Shown here piece by piece: positions 42,710 to 51,041 of a DNA stretch of 57,717 nt. The stretch is taken from contig DATDZA010000005.1 of NCBI GenBank assembly GCA_035288865.1, positions 1 through 57,717 on the forward strand, written 5' to 3'. Each line of letters begins with the position of its first letter. The stretch's first letter is position 1. A model generated the notes under the pieces. The model saw only the letters and a list, made by a program, of their open reading frames with translations. It did not search any database and was not told where the DNA came from. Both the position numbers and the translations under genes were made by a program. The DNA comes from GCA-2688775 sp035288865. Lineage in GTDB: Archaea; Nanobdellota; Nanobdellia; Woesearchaeales; GW2011-AR4.

Positions 42710-44599
42710 TTATTTCCTGCTTAAAAGTTTATTGATTGCCAGCTTGATGCCGTCTTTATCAATACCGGCAATTTTTTTCTGAATGTCCTGCTTTCCGTGC
42801 TCAATGAATTCATCCGGAATGCCTATCCTTTTGATGTTCGCTTTTATTCCATTATCGTCCAATAGCTCTAAAATTGCTGAACCGAACCCGCCGTTGATTG
42901 TTCCCTCTTCCAGCGTGATTATGTTTTTAATTTTTTTAGAATAATCCAAAATCAAATTATTATCAATTGGCTTGACAAATCTTGCGTTTATGACTGTCGC
43001 ATTGATTTTTAATTCATCAACTGCCTGCAGTGCGTCGTATAGCATAGGGCCTATTCCTAAAATCAATAAATCGTTTCCCTCCTTCAAAATTTCCCCTTTG
43101 CCAACTTCAAGTTTCTTGAATTCTGAATCAAGCAAAATTCCAATTCCGGCTCCTCGTGGAAATCTTACGCTCGAAGGCCCGTTAACAAAAGTTGCAGTGT
43201 AGAGCATATGCTGCAGTTCATTTTCATCTTTTGGGACCATTATTGTCATGTTGGGAATTGCCCTCAGGTAAGCAATATCAAAAGGCCCGTTGTGTGTTGG
43301 GCCGTCGTCGCCTACCAATCCTGCCCTGTCAAGCGCAAAAATTACCGGAAGATTCTGGATGCACACATCATGAATTATCTGGTCATAAGCTCTCTGCAAG
43401 AAAGTTGAATAAATTGCACAGACTGGCCGCATTCCAGCTATGGCCAAGCCTCCCGCAAAAGTTACCGCGTGCTGCTCGGCAATCCCGACATCAATTGTTC
43501 TTTCCGGAAAATGTTTCTCGAATTTATTCAGCCCTGTTCCGGATTTCATTGCTGCAGTGATTGCAATTATTTTTTCATTTTCTTCGGCTATCCTTATCAA
43601 TGCATTTGCAAAAGCATCTGTCCAGCTGATGTTTGTTGTTGTGACGTATTTCTGGCCATTGATTGGGTCAAATTTTGACATGCCATGAAATTTTTCCATG
43701 TCTTTTTCCGCAAAAGGGTAGCCTTTGCCTTTTTCGGTCTTGACGTGGAGTAGGACAGGGCCTTTCAGGTCTTTTATGTTTTGAAGGGCCATTATGAGCT
43801 CGTCTATGTTGTGGCCATCGATCGGACCAAAGTATTGAAATCCCAGGCTCTCAAAGAAGATTCCTTCTGATGTAATGTTTCTCAGCCTTTCCTGCGCCCT
43901 GAAGACTTTTTCAAGGCTTCCCTCGCCGATGCCAGGGATTTTTTGCAGAAAACCTTTTGTCGTTTTTCTTAGTTTGAAGTAACCGGGCTTGAGCACAATT
44001 TTATTCAGGTAATTTGAAATCGCGCCGACATTCGGAGAAATTGACATCTTGTTGTCATTAAGAATTATTAACATGCTTGTTTTATCTGCTCCAAGATTGT
44101 TCAGGCCTTCAAAGGCAAGACCTGCTGTCAGGGAGCCATCGCCTACTATAACTACGACTTTGTGATTCTCGTTTTTGAAATCCCTTGCCTTTGCGATTCC
44201 AAGAGCTGCTGAAATTGCAGTCGCAGCATGTCCGGCCCCGAATACGTCATATTCCGACTCATTTATGTTACAGAACCCGCATACTCCTTTGTACTGCCTT
44301 AGAGTTTGAAAATTATCCTGCCTTCCCGTGATTAATTTATGAGGATAACTCTGATGGCCTGTATCTATCACAATCTTGTCTATTGGGGCGTCAAAAACGT
44401 AATGGGCCGCAATAGACAGCTCAACAGCGCCCAACGGGCCTCCAAGATGGCCTCCGTTTTTGGAAACAACTTCTATAATTTTGTCTCTTATATCCTGAGC
44501 CAGCTCCTTAAGCTGTTCCCTGGTTAAGTTTTTCAGGTTTTTAGGGGAGTTTATAGTACTAAGAATTGCATACTTACCAACCTGATTTTGTTGTTCCAA
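42710..44599 (-). CDS. dxs: 1-deoxy-D-xylulose 5-phosphate synthase (Dxs)
   Basis: Dxs condenses pyruvate and glyceraldehyde 3-phosphate using thiamine diphosphate. Motifs include GHQSYPHKLITGR, the ThDP/Mg site GDGSLTAGLAFEGLNN, a FFESLGFQYFGPIDGHN segment, DVGIAEQHAVTFAGGLA and a transketolase-like C-terminal domain. The frame opens at 44677, but a TATA-like TTTTATAAAC sits inside the first 20 codons. A TTG at 44599 follows an AGGTAGGGG Shine-Dalgarno and gives 629 residues, close to the usual 620, so it is preferred. It is the first gene of the MEP operon. Confidence 0.95.
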   Translation of the reverse strand: MEQQNQVGKYAILSTINSPKNLKNLTREQLKELAQDIRDKIIEVVSKNGGHLGGPLGAVELSIAAHYVFDAPIDKIVIDTGHQSYPHKLITGRQDNFQTLRQYKGVCGFCNINESEYDVFGAGHAATAISAALGIAKARDFKNENHKVVVIVGDGSLTAGLAFEGLNNLGADKTSMLIILNDNKMSISPNVGAISNYLNKIVLKPGYFKLRKTTKGFLQKIPGIGEGSLEKVFRAQERLRNITSEGIFFESLGFQYFGPIDGHNIDELIMALQNIKDLKGPVLLHVKTEKGKGYPFAEKDMEKFHGMSKFDPINGQKYVTTTNISWTDAFANALIRIAEENEKIIAITAAMKSGTGLNKFEKHFPERTIDVGIAEQHAVTFAGGLAIAGMRPVCAIYSTFLQRAYDQIIHDVCIQNLPVIFALDRAGLVGDDGPTHNGPFDIAYLRAIPNMTIMVPKDENELQHMLYTATFVNGPSSVRFPRGAGIGILLDSEFKKLEVGKGEILKEGNDLLILGIGPMLYDALQAVDELKINATVINARFVKPIDNNLILDYSKKIKNIITLEEGTINGGFGSAILELLDDNGIKANIKRIGIPDEFIEHGKQDIQKKIAGIDKDGIKLAINKLLSRK

Positions 44600-44730
44600 T
44601 GAAACCCCTACCTGAAAGTTACGCTTTTGTTTATAAAACTTTTGAACGATGGATTCAGAAGTATAAATATAAATCAAAATAAGCCTAGTGTTTGAAAAAG
44701 TTTAAATATTTAAAAGTTAAGAGCAGAACT

Positions 44731-44910
44731 ATGATAAAGAAAATAAAAGGTAAGTATGTTGTTTTGTCAGAGAAAACTACGAGAAAATTCGGAACTTATA
44801 ATACAAAAGAGGAAGCTGTAAAGAGACTGCAGCAGATTGAGTTTTTCAAGCACCTGAAATCAAGTACAAGTCTAAAAAGAAAATTAAGGAAAAAATCTTT
44901 GATAAAATAA
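44731..44910 (+). CDS. Small basic protein (59 aa)
   Basis: A very basic protein (over 20 Lys/Arg) with a short strand pair, KGKYVVLSEKTTRKFGTYNT, and a helix, KEEAVKRLQQIEFFKH. The pattern resembles small uncharacterised proteins found in bacteria and phages. An upstream in-frame TTG at 44692 is unlikely because a TATA-like TTTAAATATT overlaps that extension, whereas ATG 44731 lies about 28 bases after it. Its promoter is divergent from the dxs operon. It may bind nucleic acid; this is inferred from charge only. Confidence 0.6.
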   Translation: MIKKIKGKYVVLSEKTTRKFGTYNTKEEAVKRLQQIEFFKHLKSSTSLKRKLRKKSLIK

Positions 44911-44921
44911 AAGGCAATATA

Positions 44922-45290
44922 ATGAAAAATGCAATTACATGGTTTGAAATACCTGCTAAAGATTTTGAAAGGGCTGTAAATTTTTACAGCGCAATTTTTA
45001 GCTTTAAGATGGACGTGCAGGATTTTCAGGGATTAAAAATGGCATTCTTTCCTTGCGACAAGGGAAGTATTGGCGGTGCAATAGTCCATCATGAATGGTA
45101 CAAGCCGAGTAAAAAAGGCACTTTGGTTTATCTTAATGCAAATCCTGACTTAGAAAATGTGCTTTCAAGGGTCGAGAAGGCAGGCGGCAAAATAATAATC
45201 AAAAAGAAATTGATAACAAAAGAAATCGGTCACATGGGTGTATTTGATGATACTGAAGGCAATAGAGTAGCGCTGCACTCGATGAAATGA
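44922..45290 (+). CDS. VOC (glyoxalase-like) family protein
   Basis: The 122-residue protein covers one vicinal-oxygen-chelate module pair: ITWFEIPAKDFERAVNFYSAIF, a central GSIGGAIVHHEW, and IGHMGVFDDTEGNRVALHS at the end. The repeated beta-alpha-beta pattern and final glutamate/histidine positions are typical, though metal binding cannot be confirmed by eye. Substrate unknown. It overlaps the start of the following reductase-like gene (ATGA), implying translational coupling. Confidence 0.88.
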   Translation: MKNAITWFEIPAKDFERAVNFYSAIFSFKMDVQDFQGLKMAFFPCDKGSIGGAIVHHEWYKPSKKGTLVYLNANPDLENVLSRVEKAGGKIIIKKKLITKEIGHMGVFDDTEGNRVALHSMK

Positions 45291-45796
45291 GAAAAATTAA
45301 ATTATTCATTGCGTGCAGCCTAGACGGATTCATTGCAAGAGTTGATGGCGGAATTGACTGGCTTTTTACAGGCGATTACGGATACAAAGAGTTCTATGAT
45401 TCGATTGATACCGTATTGATGGGGAGGAAAACTTATGAATTGGCTCTAAAATTGGGTGAAACTTATAAAGATAAGAAAGCTGTTGTTTTTACAACGAAAG
45501 AGAATTTAAAAAAATCCTCCAATATTGAATTTATTTCTGATGTCATTTCATTTACAAAGAAATTAAAGAATTTAAAAGGAAAAGATATCTGGCTTGTTGG
45601 CGGCGGAGAAATTGTATCTTTGCTCTTAAACAATAATCTAATTGATGAAATGATAATTTTTATGCATCCAATAATTCTTGGAAAGGGGATTCCGTTGTTT
45701 AAAAGTATTAAAAAAGAGATTAAATTGAAACTAATTGGAACGCATAAATTTGAGGACGGATTGGTGAAATTATATTATAAAAAGTTGAAGTATTAA
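45287..45796 (+). CDS. Dihydrofolate reductase/RibD C-terminal family protein
   Basis: The 169-residue protein has the YyaP/YwjB-like DHFR fold: KLFIACSLDGFIAR at the N-terminus, GGIDWLF, TVLMGRKTYE near 45-54, a VFTTKEN strand, DIWLVGGGEIVSLLL for cofactor binding and FMHPIILGKGIPLF at 119-132. Members reduce pteridine- or pyrimidine-like substrates with NADPH, but many have no known substrate. It is coupled to the VOC gene by an ATGA overlap, so the two may act together. Confidence 0.9.
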   Translation: MRKIKLFIACSLDGFIARVDGGIDWLFTGDYGYKEFYDSIDTVLMGRKTYELALKLGETYKDKKAVVFTTKENLKKSSNIEFISDVISFTKKLKNLKGKDIWLVGGGEIVSLLLNNNLIDEMIIFMHPIILGKGIPLFKSIKKEIKLKLIGTHKFEDGLVKLYYKKLKY

Positions 45797-45956
45797 TTTC
45801 CAAGCACAATTCTATAACTTCCTTAACTCCTTTCATAAGCTCTTTTTGATTTTTAGCTTGTGTGTGGCAGCCTTGAAGTTCAGGCACATCGGCTACATAA
45901 TAACCGTCTTCATCGTTTTCAACCAAAAGTTTTTTATAAAATGCTAAAAGCCTCAA
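45720..45956 (-). pseudogene. HicB-like antitoxin remnant, no partner
   Basis: The frame contains ENDEDGYYVADVPELQGCHT and a QAKNQKELMKGVKEVIELCLE helix, the hallmark of the HicB/UPF0150 N-terminal fold. Beyond that it runs into the reverse strand of the DHFR-like gene, and no ATG start or HicA toxin is found. The start would be TTG, with a TATA-like TTTTATAAAA inside its first codons. It is most simply a leftover antitoxin or a short standalone UPF0150 protein whose end has been overwritten. Confidence 0.4.
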
Positions 45957-45969
45957 TGGTGATGCGATA

Positions 45970-46503
45970 ATGGATAATCTAAATTATGCAAGGCTTGCAT
46001 TGAATGCTCTTCAAGGTCGTTATAGTGGGATTAATGCAAGAGGTTTAATCCGTCTGATATCTGGAAAAACTCGTACAGGCATACCAGTTTTAGAGGCTAT
46101 GGTGCAAGATACAACGGAGGGTAGTGCTTTATCTAAAATAGTGACAATTGATCCCTACATTCTTTCTCCTCGTGATAGGATTGAATGGTATAGGGGTGTA
46201 TTAGGGGAACTAAAAGAACATATCGATCCTGATGCATATAGGGAGTATTTAGACCAAGGAGAAATATCAGGTAACGCTCTGCGCGATGCACTTGTTGGAG
46301 TAAAGTCGGCGTGTGGACAGTTGACAGAAATTAATAAAACGGCAGAGTCGGCTGTTGAAATACTTGCAAAATCTCGAGAGCGTTTAAAAGATCTAAAAAC
46401 TTTGGCGTCATCTATTAACTCAGCACATACCGATTTTAAGTCGCCTAATCAATACGAACCTCTTAAACCTTTTAATGCAAACAGAAAATTAAATTTTAAT
46501 TAA
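45970..46503 (+). CDS. Hypothetical protein (177 aa)
   Basis: A soluble protein, predicted mainly helical, with no signal peptide or known motif. The first 60 residues are moderately hydrophobic (ARLALNALQGRYSGINARGLIRLI). Residues about 118-150 form an amphipathic helix (INKTAESAVEILAKSRERLKDL). The tail is polar and Asn/Pro-rich. It is followed by the L1 promoter. Function unknown. Confidence 0.55.
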   Translation: MDNLNYARLALNALQGRYSGINARGLIRLISGKTRTGIPVLEAMVQDTTEGSALSKIVTIDPYILSPRDRIEWYRGVLGELKEHIDPDAYREYLDQGEISGNALRDALVGVKSACGQLTEINKTAESAVEILAKSRERLKDLKTLASSINSAHTDFKSPNQYEPLKPFNANRKLNFN

Positions 46504-46576
46504 TTCTAAAACACAAAAAATCAACCATAAGCTTTTTAAATCCGCCAAATATCCTATAGTTATTACCCGTTATCAA

Positions 46577-46593
46577 CTGCTTCGGCAGGAGGG
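46577..46593 (+). promoter_or_regulatory. UUCG hairpin and Shine-Dalgarno before rplA
   Basis: CTGC-TTCG-GCAG forms a short hairpin with an exceptionally stable cUUCGg loop. Its 3' arm overlaps AGGAGGG, the Shine-Dalgarno of rplA, which begins 5 bases later. The predicted transcript start (from a TTTTTAAAT TATA element near 46533) lies about 40 bases upstream. The hairpin may modulate L1 translation. Confidence 0.5.
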
Positions 46594-46598
46594 CATAA

Positions 46599-47279
46599 AT
46601 GGAAAAGGAACAATTTCAATCAGCGTTAGCAAAGGCGAAGGATATTTCTAATAAAAGAAATTTCAAGCAGTCAGTTGATTTAATCATAAATCTAACGGGA
46701 TTGGACCCGAAGAAGCCGGAGCACCAGCTGGATTTATTCGTGACTATGCCTCATTCAAGGGGAAAGAAAATAAAAGTTTGTGGATTGGTCGGTGCTGAGT
46801 TAGGCGAGCAGGCAAAGGAAGTTTTTGACCACGCAATCATGTCCGACAGCTTTGAAAGATTAAAAGACAAGAAAGAGATTAAGAAGCTTGCAAATGGGTA
46901 TGATTTCTTCGTAGCGCAGGCAAACATAATGCCGAAAGTTGCCACATCTTTTGGAAGAGTTTTTGGCCCGAGGGGGAAGATGCCTAATCCTAAATCAGGC
47001 GGAGTAGTTCCGCCAAATGCAAACCTTAAGCCGGTCTATGAAAAATTCCAGAGAACTGTGAGGGCTACAACAAAAAGCGCCCCGTTAATTCAGTGTGGGA
47101 TCGGCTCAGAAGATATGGGCCTGAACGAGATAACCGACAATGCCCTGACAGTTTATAACGCAGTGCTTCACGCTTTGCCAAATGAAAAGCATAACATTAA
47201 GGATATTTACATCAAACTGACAATGGGCAAGCCGGTAAAGATTGGAGAGAAAATAGAGGTTACAAAAGAATTGAAATAA
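46599..47279 (+). CDS. rplA: Large-subunit ribosomal protein L1 (uL1)
   Basis: uL1 forms the L1 stalk that helps release deacylated tRNA. The 226-residue length is normal for archaea. Signatures are QSVDLIINLTGLDPKKPEHQ (shown in part), LFVTMPHSRGKKIKVCGL, and the RVFGPRGKMPNPKSGGVVP block near 122-140. It is the first of the L1-L10-L12 group. L1 often represses its own operon. Confidence 0.96.
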   Translation: MEKEQFQSALAKAKDISNKRNFKQSVDLIINLTGLDPKKPEHQLDLFVTMPHSRGKKIKVCGLVGAELGEQAKEVFDHAIMSDSFERLKDKKEIKKLANGYDFFVAQANIMPKVATSFGRVFGPRGKMPNPKSGGVVPPNANLKPVYEKFQRTVRATTKSAPLIQCGIGSEDMGLNEITDNALTVYNAVLHALPNEKHNIKDIYIKLTMGKPVKIGEKIEVTKELK

Positions 47280-47376
47280 TTAATTGATTAGGCATTACTG
47301 ACGAAATAAAAAATATTATTAAGTTCCAATCAAAATTAAAAAATAATTATAATAAACATAAATTAAAAATAATAAA

Positions 47377-48273
47377 ATGGAACAAGCTATAAAAGTGAGT
47401 GGGCCAAAAAGCTCGCAAGTGCATGCTCACGTTGCGGAATACAAGAAAGAGATTGTAGATGTATTAGTTAAAATGATTAACGAGTACCCGATTATTGGGG
47501 TTGTCAACATGGAAAATCTTCCTGCCCCTCAGCTTCAAAAAATGCGGGCGCAATTGAGGGGAAAGTTCGTCATCACCATGACCAAAAGGAGGCTGATAAA
47601 GCTTGCATTCGAGCAGACTAAATCAAAGAAAAAAGGATTGGAGCAGCTCGAGAGTCACCTTGGCGGAATGCCTGCATTAATTTTCACAAAAGAAAATCCG
47701 TTCAAATTAAGCAGAACTTTGCAGAGAAACAAATCGCCTGCGCCGGCAAAAGCGGGACAGACAGCGCCAAGGGATATTGTTGTCAACAATGGCCCGACGC
47801 CTTTTGCCCCGGGGCCGATTATCGGAGAGCTTGCCATCGTTGGCATCAAATCAGGAGTTGAAGGCGGAAAAGTTGCGATAAAAGAAGACACTGTTGTTGC
47901 AAAAGCAGGCGAGAAAATAAAGCCAAAGGTTGCTGAGATTTTAACGAGGCTCGGAGTTCAGCCAATGGAAGTCGGATTGGACTTGGTAGCGGTATATGAA
48001 GACGGATTAATTTATGGCAGGGACGTGCTTGCCGTAGATGAGAAAGAGTATTTAGGAAGACTGTCAAATGCCGCAAGATGGGCCTTTAATTTAGCAATTG
48101 AAGCAGGCTATGCAACAAAAGATACAATACAAGTGCTGCTCGGAAAAGCCCACAATGACGCTAAGAATCTCGGAGTATCGCAAAATATATTTGAAAAAGG
48201 AATAATTGAATCGTTGCTTGGAAAAGCAGACAGGCAGATGAAGAGCATCAAATCAACGGCTAATTTAGAGTAA
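47377..48273 (+). CDS. rplP0: Ribosomal stalk protein L10/P0 (uL10)
   Basis: uL10 anchors the L12 dimers of the ribosomal stalk. The 298-residue protein has the RNA-binding domain (IIGVVNMENLPAPQLQKMRAQLRGK region near 40-65), a domain II insertion with PAPAKAGQTAPRDIVV, and C-terminal helices for L12 binding. The acidic archaeal tail that ends many P0 proteins (EESDDDMGFGLFD-like) is missing: this copy ends at KSIKSTANLE, so it is shorter than the usual 330-350. Confidence 0.95.
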   Translation: MEQAIKVSGPKSSQVHAHVAEYKKEIVDVLVKMINEYPIIGVVNMENLPAPQLQKMRAQLRGKFVITMTKRRLIKLAFEQTKSKKKGLEQLESHLGGMPALIFTKENPFKLSRTLQRNKSPAPAKAGQTAPRDIVVNNGPTPFAPGPIIGELAIVGIKSGVEGGKVAIKEDTVVAKAGEKIKPKVAEILTRLGVQPMEVGLDLVAVYEDGLIYGRDVLAVDEKEYLGRLSNAARWAFNLAIEAGYATKDTIQVLLGKAHNDAKNLGVSQNIFEKGIIESLLGKADRQMKSIKSTANLE

Positions 48274-48339
48274 GGGTTTTGCTGTAGATAAATAAAATAT
48301 AAAAATTTAATTAATATAAAATAAAAATCAAGAATTAAT

Positions 48340-48396
48340 ATGGAGGTATCGAAAATAAGATTTTCGGACCTCCTCGTTAAAAACTCGGAGGAATAA
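48340..48396 (+). CDS. 18-codon upstream ORF in the rpl12 leader
   Basis: ATG 48340 opens an 18-codon frame, MEVSKIRFSDLLVKNSEE, with a TAA at 48394-48396. It is in the same frame as rpl12 and its stop lies three bases before the rpl12 ATG. A TATA-like TTAATATAAAAT about 25 bp upstream places transcription at or near this ATG, so it could be leaderless. Its coding bases are the same ones that form the hairpins described for this leader. It could instead be incidental. Confidence 0.4.
   Translation: MEVSKIRFSDLLVKNSEE
48342..48391 (+). promoter_or_regulatory. Competing hairpins controlling the rpl12 Shine-Dalgarno
   Basis: GGAGGT (48342-48347) pairs with ACCTCC (48368-48373), extended by CGAAAAT/ATTTTCG, to form a strong hairpin. 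The same CCTCC (48369-48373) can pair with GGAGG (48387-48391), the Shine-Dalgarno of rpl12 that ends 8 bases before its ATG. The two pairings exclude each other, so the leader can expose or hide the ribosome-binding site. Confidence 0.6.
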
Positions 48397-48399
48397 AAA

Positions 48400-48714
48400 A
48401 TGGAATACGTGTACGCAGCTATGTTGCTTCACAAAGCAGGACAAAAAGTAGAAGAAGCAAGTGTCAAGAAAGTGCTTGAATCAGCCCATGTGAAAGTAGA
48501 TGAGGCAAGAGTAAAAGCACTAGTGGCAGCTTTGGAAGGAGTCAATATAGACGAGGCTATAGAGAAAGCAGCAGTAGCTCAGGTAGCAGCAGCACCGGCA
48601 GCATCAGGGCATGAACAGAAACATGACTCGAAGGCAGACGCCGGAAAGAAGGCAGCTGAAGAGAAGAAATCAGAGGAAGCTGCAGCAGCTGGATTGGGAG
48701 CTTTGTTCGGCTGA
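48400..48714 (+). CDS. rpl12: Ribosomal stalk protein L12 (P1/P2 type)
   Basis: This archaeal-type acidic stalk protein recruits translation factors. At 104 residues it has the N-terminal dimerisation domain (YVYAAMLLHKAGQKVEEASV, with LKVD-like helices), an Ala/Lys/Glu-rich hinge and the C-terminal GLGALFG end conserved in archaea. The hinge ends in AAAAAGLGALFG. It is preceded by the competing-hairpin leader and a strong Shine-Dalgarno. Confidence 0.96.
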   Translation: MEYVYAAMLLHKAGQKVEEASVKKVLESAHVKVDEARVKALVAALEGVNIDEAIEKAAVAQVAAAPAASGHEQKHDSKADAGKKAAEEKKSEEAAAAGLGALFG

Positions 48715-48732
48715 GAATGCTGAATCAAATTC

Positions 48733-49620
48733 ATGGCATCACAGCACAAGGAGCTGATCGAAGAACTGAACAATCACAGGGTAGAGATATCCAGATTAAG
48801 AAATGTTCTGAACGAGCTTGGCAAAGAAAGAGAGTCATGGTTCGGCAAGAAAGAAGCTCTGAGAGCCAAAATAAAAGAGTCTATCCGGAAAATAAAGGAC
48901 AATAAAACAAAAAGAGATTCTTTTACCTTTGAAGTTAAGGAGCTCAAATCAAAGAGAGATTTGCTGAATAAGGAGCTTTCTTCTAAATCTTCCGAATTAG
49001 AGAAACTAAAAAAAGAAAGAGCTGAATCTTCCAAATCACTTGATGTTAAGGAATCCCCTTCCAGGCTGAAACAGCAGATGGACAAGCTGGAATTCAAGAT
49101 AGAGACTGATACTATTTCTTTTGAGAAGGAAAAAGAATTGATGAAGAAGATAAAAGCATTGAAAAAAGATTATGATAAATCGAGCATTCTGCAGGAATCA
49201 AACAAAAACTTGAGAGGGACTCTGGATGCTGCAAGGAAATTGAGAAAAGAGTCAAATGAATTTCACAGGTCAATACAGGAAAAGGCAAAGCAGAGCCAGA
49301 TACTGCATGAAGAAATTATAAAGATTTCAGCAGAGATTGACAAAATAAAAGTTGAGGAAGAAGATGCTTTCAGGAAATTCTCTGAATTCAGGAAGCAGTT
49401 TCACGAGATTAATTCCCAGCTTAAAGATAAATTTAAGTTAATGGACGAAGTGAAGTCGCAGCTTGATAAAATACAGCTTGATAAAAGAGATATAAGAAAA
49501 CGAGATGAAGAATCGTTTTTGAAATTAAAAGAGGAAGCGGTCAACGAGAAGATAAGGAAGAAGCAGAAACTTACAACAGAAGATTTGTTGGTGTTTCAGC
49601 AGAAGTTTGGGAAAGGGTAA
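48733..49620 (+). CDS. Archaeal coiled-coil protein (COG1340-like)
   Basis: The 295-residue protein is almost entirely coiled coil: charged heptads run from 5 to about 275, broken by a proline (KESPSRLKQQ) near 110. It resembles the uncharacterised archaeal coiled-coil proteins (COG1340) that are sometimes wrongly labelled phosphoserine phosphatase. It begins 18 bp after rpl12, in the same direction, so is probably translated from the stalk-protein transcript. It could be a ribosome- or chromosome-associated scaffold; function unknown. Confidence 0.75.
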   Translation: MASQHKELIEELNNHRVEISRLRNVLNELGKERESWFGKKEALRAKIKESIRKIKDNKTKRDSFTFEVKELKSKRDLLNKELSSKSSELEKLKKERAESSKSLDVKESPSRLKQQMDKLEFKIETDTISFEKEKELMKKIKALKKDYDKSSILQESNKNLRGTLDAARKLRKESNEFHRSIQEKAKQSQILHEEIIKISAEIDKIKVEEEDAFRKFSEFRKQFHEINSQLKDKFKLMDEVKSQLDKIQLDKRDIRKRDEESFLKLKEEAVNEKIRKKQKLTTEDLLVFQQKFGKG

Positions 49621-49698
49621 ATTTATGTTCTCAATTAGTAACTATTTTTAGTCAGTTCTATGGAAATGTTTAAATATTCTTAAAAACCTATTCTTCCT

Positions 49699-50979
49699 AT
49701 GGTTAATCGTAGAGATTTATTGCTAGGCGCAGGAGCACTTATTTTAGGTAGTCCTATAGCTTATTCTACGTGGTCTGATATGGAAAAATGGCATAGGTTA
49801 GCACAACACGCAGAAGCACAAGTTATTTTACCATCAAATTCACGAACTACCGTTTCTCCGCAAGATACAGATAGAGTTTATAAAAGCGGAGAAACTATTG
49901 ACACGATTTTGGGGCCTTTTAAGATTGACGGATGGAATATTGTATATTCTTCTCACGCAGTAGAAGATTTCAAAACAAAAAATCCAGGAAGGAAAGCAGA
50001 TTATCAATTTTATCCTAATATGGATGAAGGAGCATCTTATGTATTTAGTGAGGATCACAGCAGGGATCTTGGCAAGGGAATTGAAGCTCAAGTTTTTCTC
50101 CCAACAGATTATCATCGTCAAGTATTGTTAGAAATAACAAATAATGGAAGACCAAGTATGTACCGAATACTCTTAGAGCCTCATATTTCGCCAGATGCTC
50201 CAGGTATTGTTTCAGAAATTCCTATAAATAACTCTAAATTAGAGGATTTGTCCGATATTATATCATCTTTTTGGATTCAAGGCCAACTATTTATTAATGA
50301 ACCTTATCCAGCCTATATACTAAAAAGAGATGAGCCGAGAAGGGCTTATTTAGATGTTGAACAGAGACATATTGAAATACCGTCCAGCGTCGTTACCAAC
50401 CCCAGGTTTGAAAATGAGGCGCAGATGCTTTTGTTTGATGCATTAGCTGGGCAATTAGCAGTGCGAAATTCAATTGACCCAAACCAAAGGCCGCACATCC
50501 AACTGTTTGAGTCTTATTTAAAATTAGTTGACGCTCTAGGTTTTAGACCAATATGGGTATATAGAGATATAGTGGAAAATCAACAACAAAGAAAAACCAA
50601 TCTTCTAAATGAAGAAGCCGAGAAAGAGGCAGAAAAAAACCCCAATTTTGCAATTTTTCATGCGCCATCTTATATCCCCAATGGACAAGCTTTGGATACC
50701 TCATTTACCCCACCTTATGCAGGAGACCTTGGATTATTTGCAGCAGCGATTACCACATTTAGATTTGTTCCAAAAGAATTTATTGGGCGTTACAATAATA
50801 ACCCATCGGTCAGAAAAGATTTAGTAAACCCTGCCGCAAATGCTGTCTTAAGTGCTTTGGAGGCTCGTATGTTACATCCGGATGATACTTCTGTTGTAAT
50901 TGGAAGAAAGAAGATAGATGAAGACATTTTGAAATTAATACCTGCTTACTATGAATTAAGAAGTGCTTTGAATAAATAA
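49699..50979 (+). CDS. Predicted Tat-exported protein of unknown function (426 aa)
   Basis: The N-terminus NRRDLLLGAGALILGSPIA has twin arginines at 4-5 followed by a hydrophobic core, a twin-arginine (Tat) signal. Such signals usually mean the protein folds, often with a cofactor, before export. The mature part is mixed alpha/beta with no recognised catalytic or metal motif. A helix with EAEKEAEKNPNFAIFHAP and a repeated FTPPYAGDLGLFAAA stretch are visible. It has its own AT-rich promoter. No Tat transporter gene is in the window. Confidence 0.7.
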   Translation: MVNRRDLLLGAGALILGSPIAYSTWSDMEKWHRLAQHAEAQVILPSNSRTTVSPQDTDRVYKSGETIDTILGPFKIDGWNIVYSSHAVEDFKTKNPGRKADYQFYPNMDEGASYVFSEDHSRDLGKGIEAQVFLPTDYHRQVLLEITNNGRPSMYRILLEPHISPDAPGIVSEIPINNSKLEDLSDIISSFWIQGQLFINEPYPAYILKRDEPRRAYLDVEQRHIEIPSSVVTNPRFENEAQMLLFDALAGQLAVRNSIDPNQRPHIQLFESYLKLVDALGFRPIWVYRDIVENQQQRKTNLLNEEAEKEAEKNPNFAIFHAPSYIPNGQALDTSFTPPYAGDLGLFAAAITTFRFVPKEFIGRYNNNPSVRKDLVNPAANAVLSALEARMLHPDDTSVVIGRKKIDEDILKLIPAYYELRSALNK

Positions 50980-51041
50980 AAAAAATTTATATTAATTTAT
51001 TGCTTAGAAAATTCTGTTGCAAATCACAAGTTAAAAGTTAT

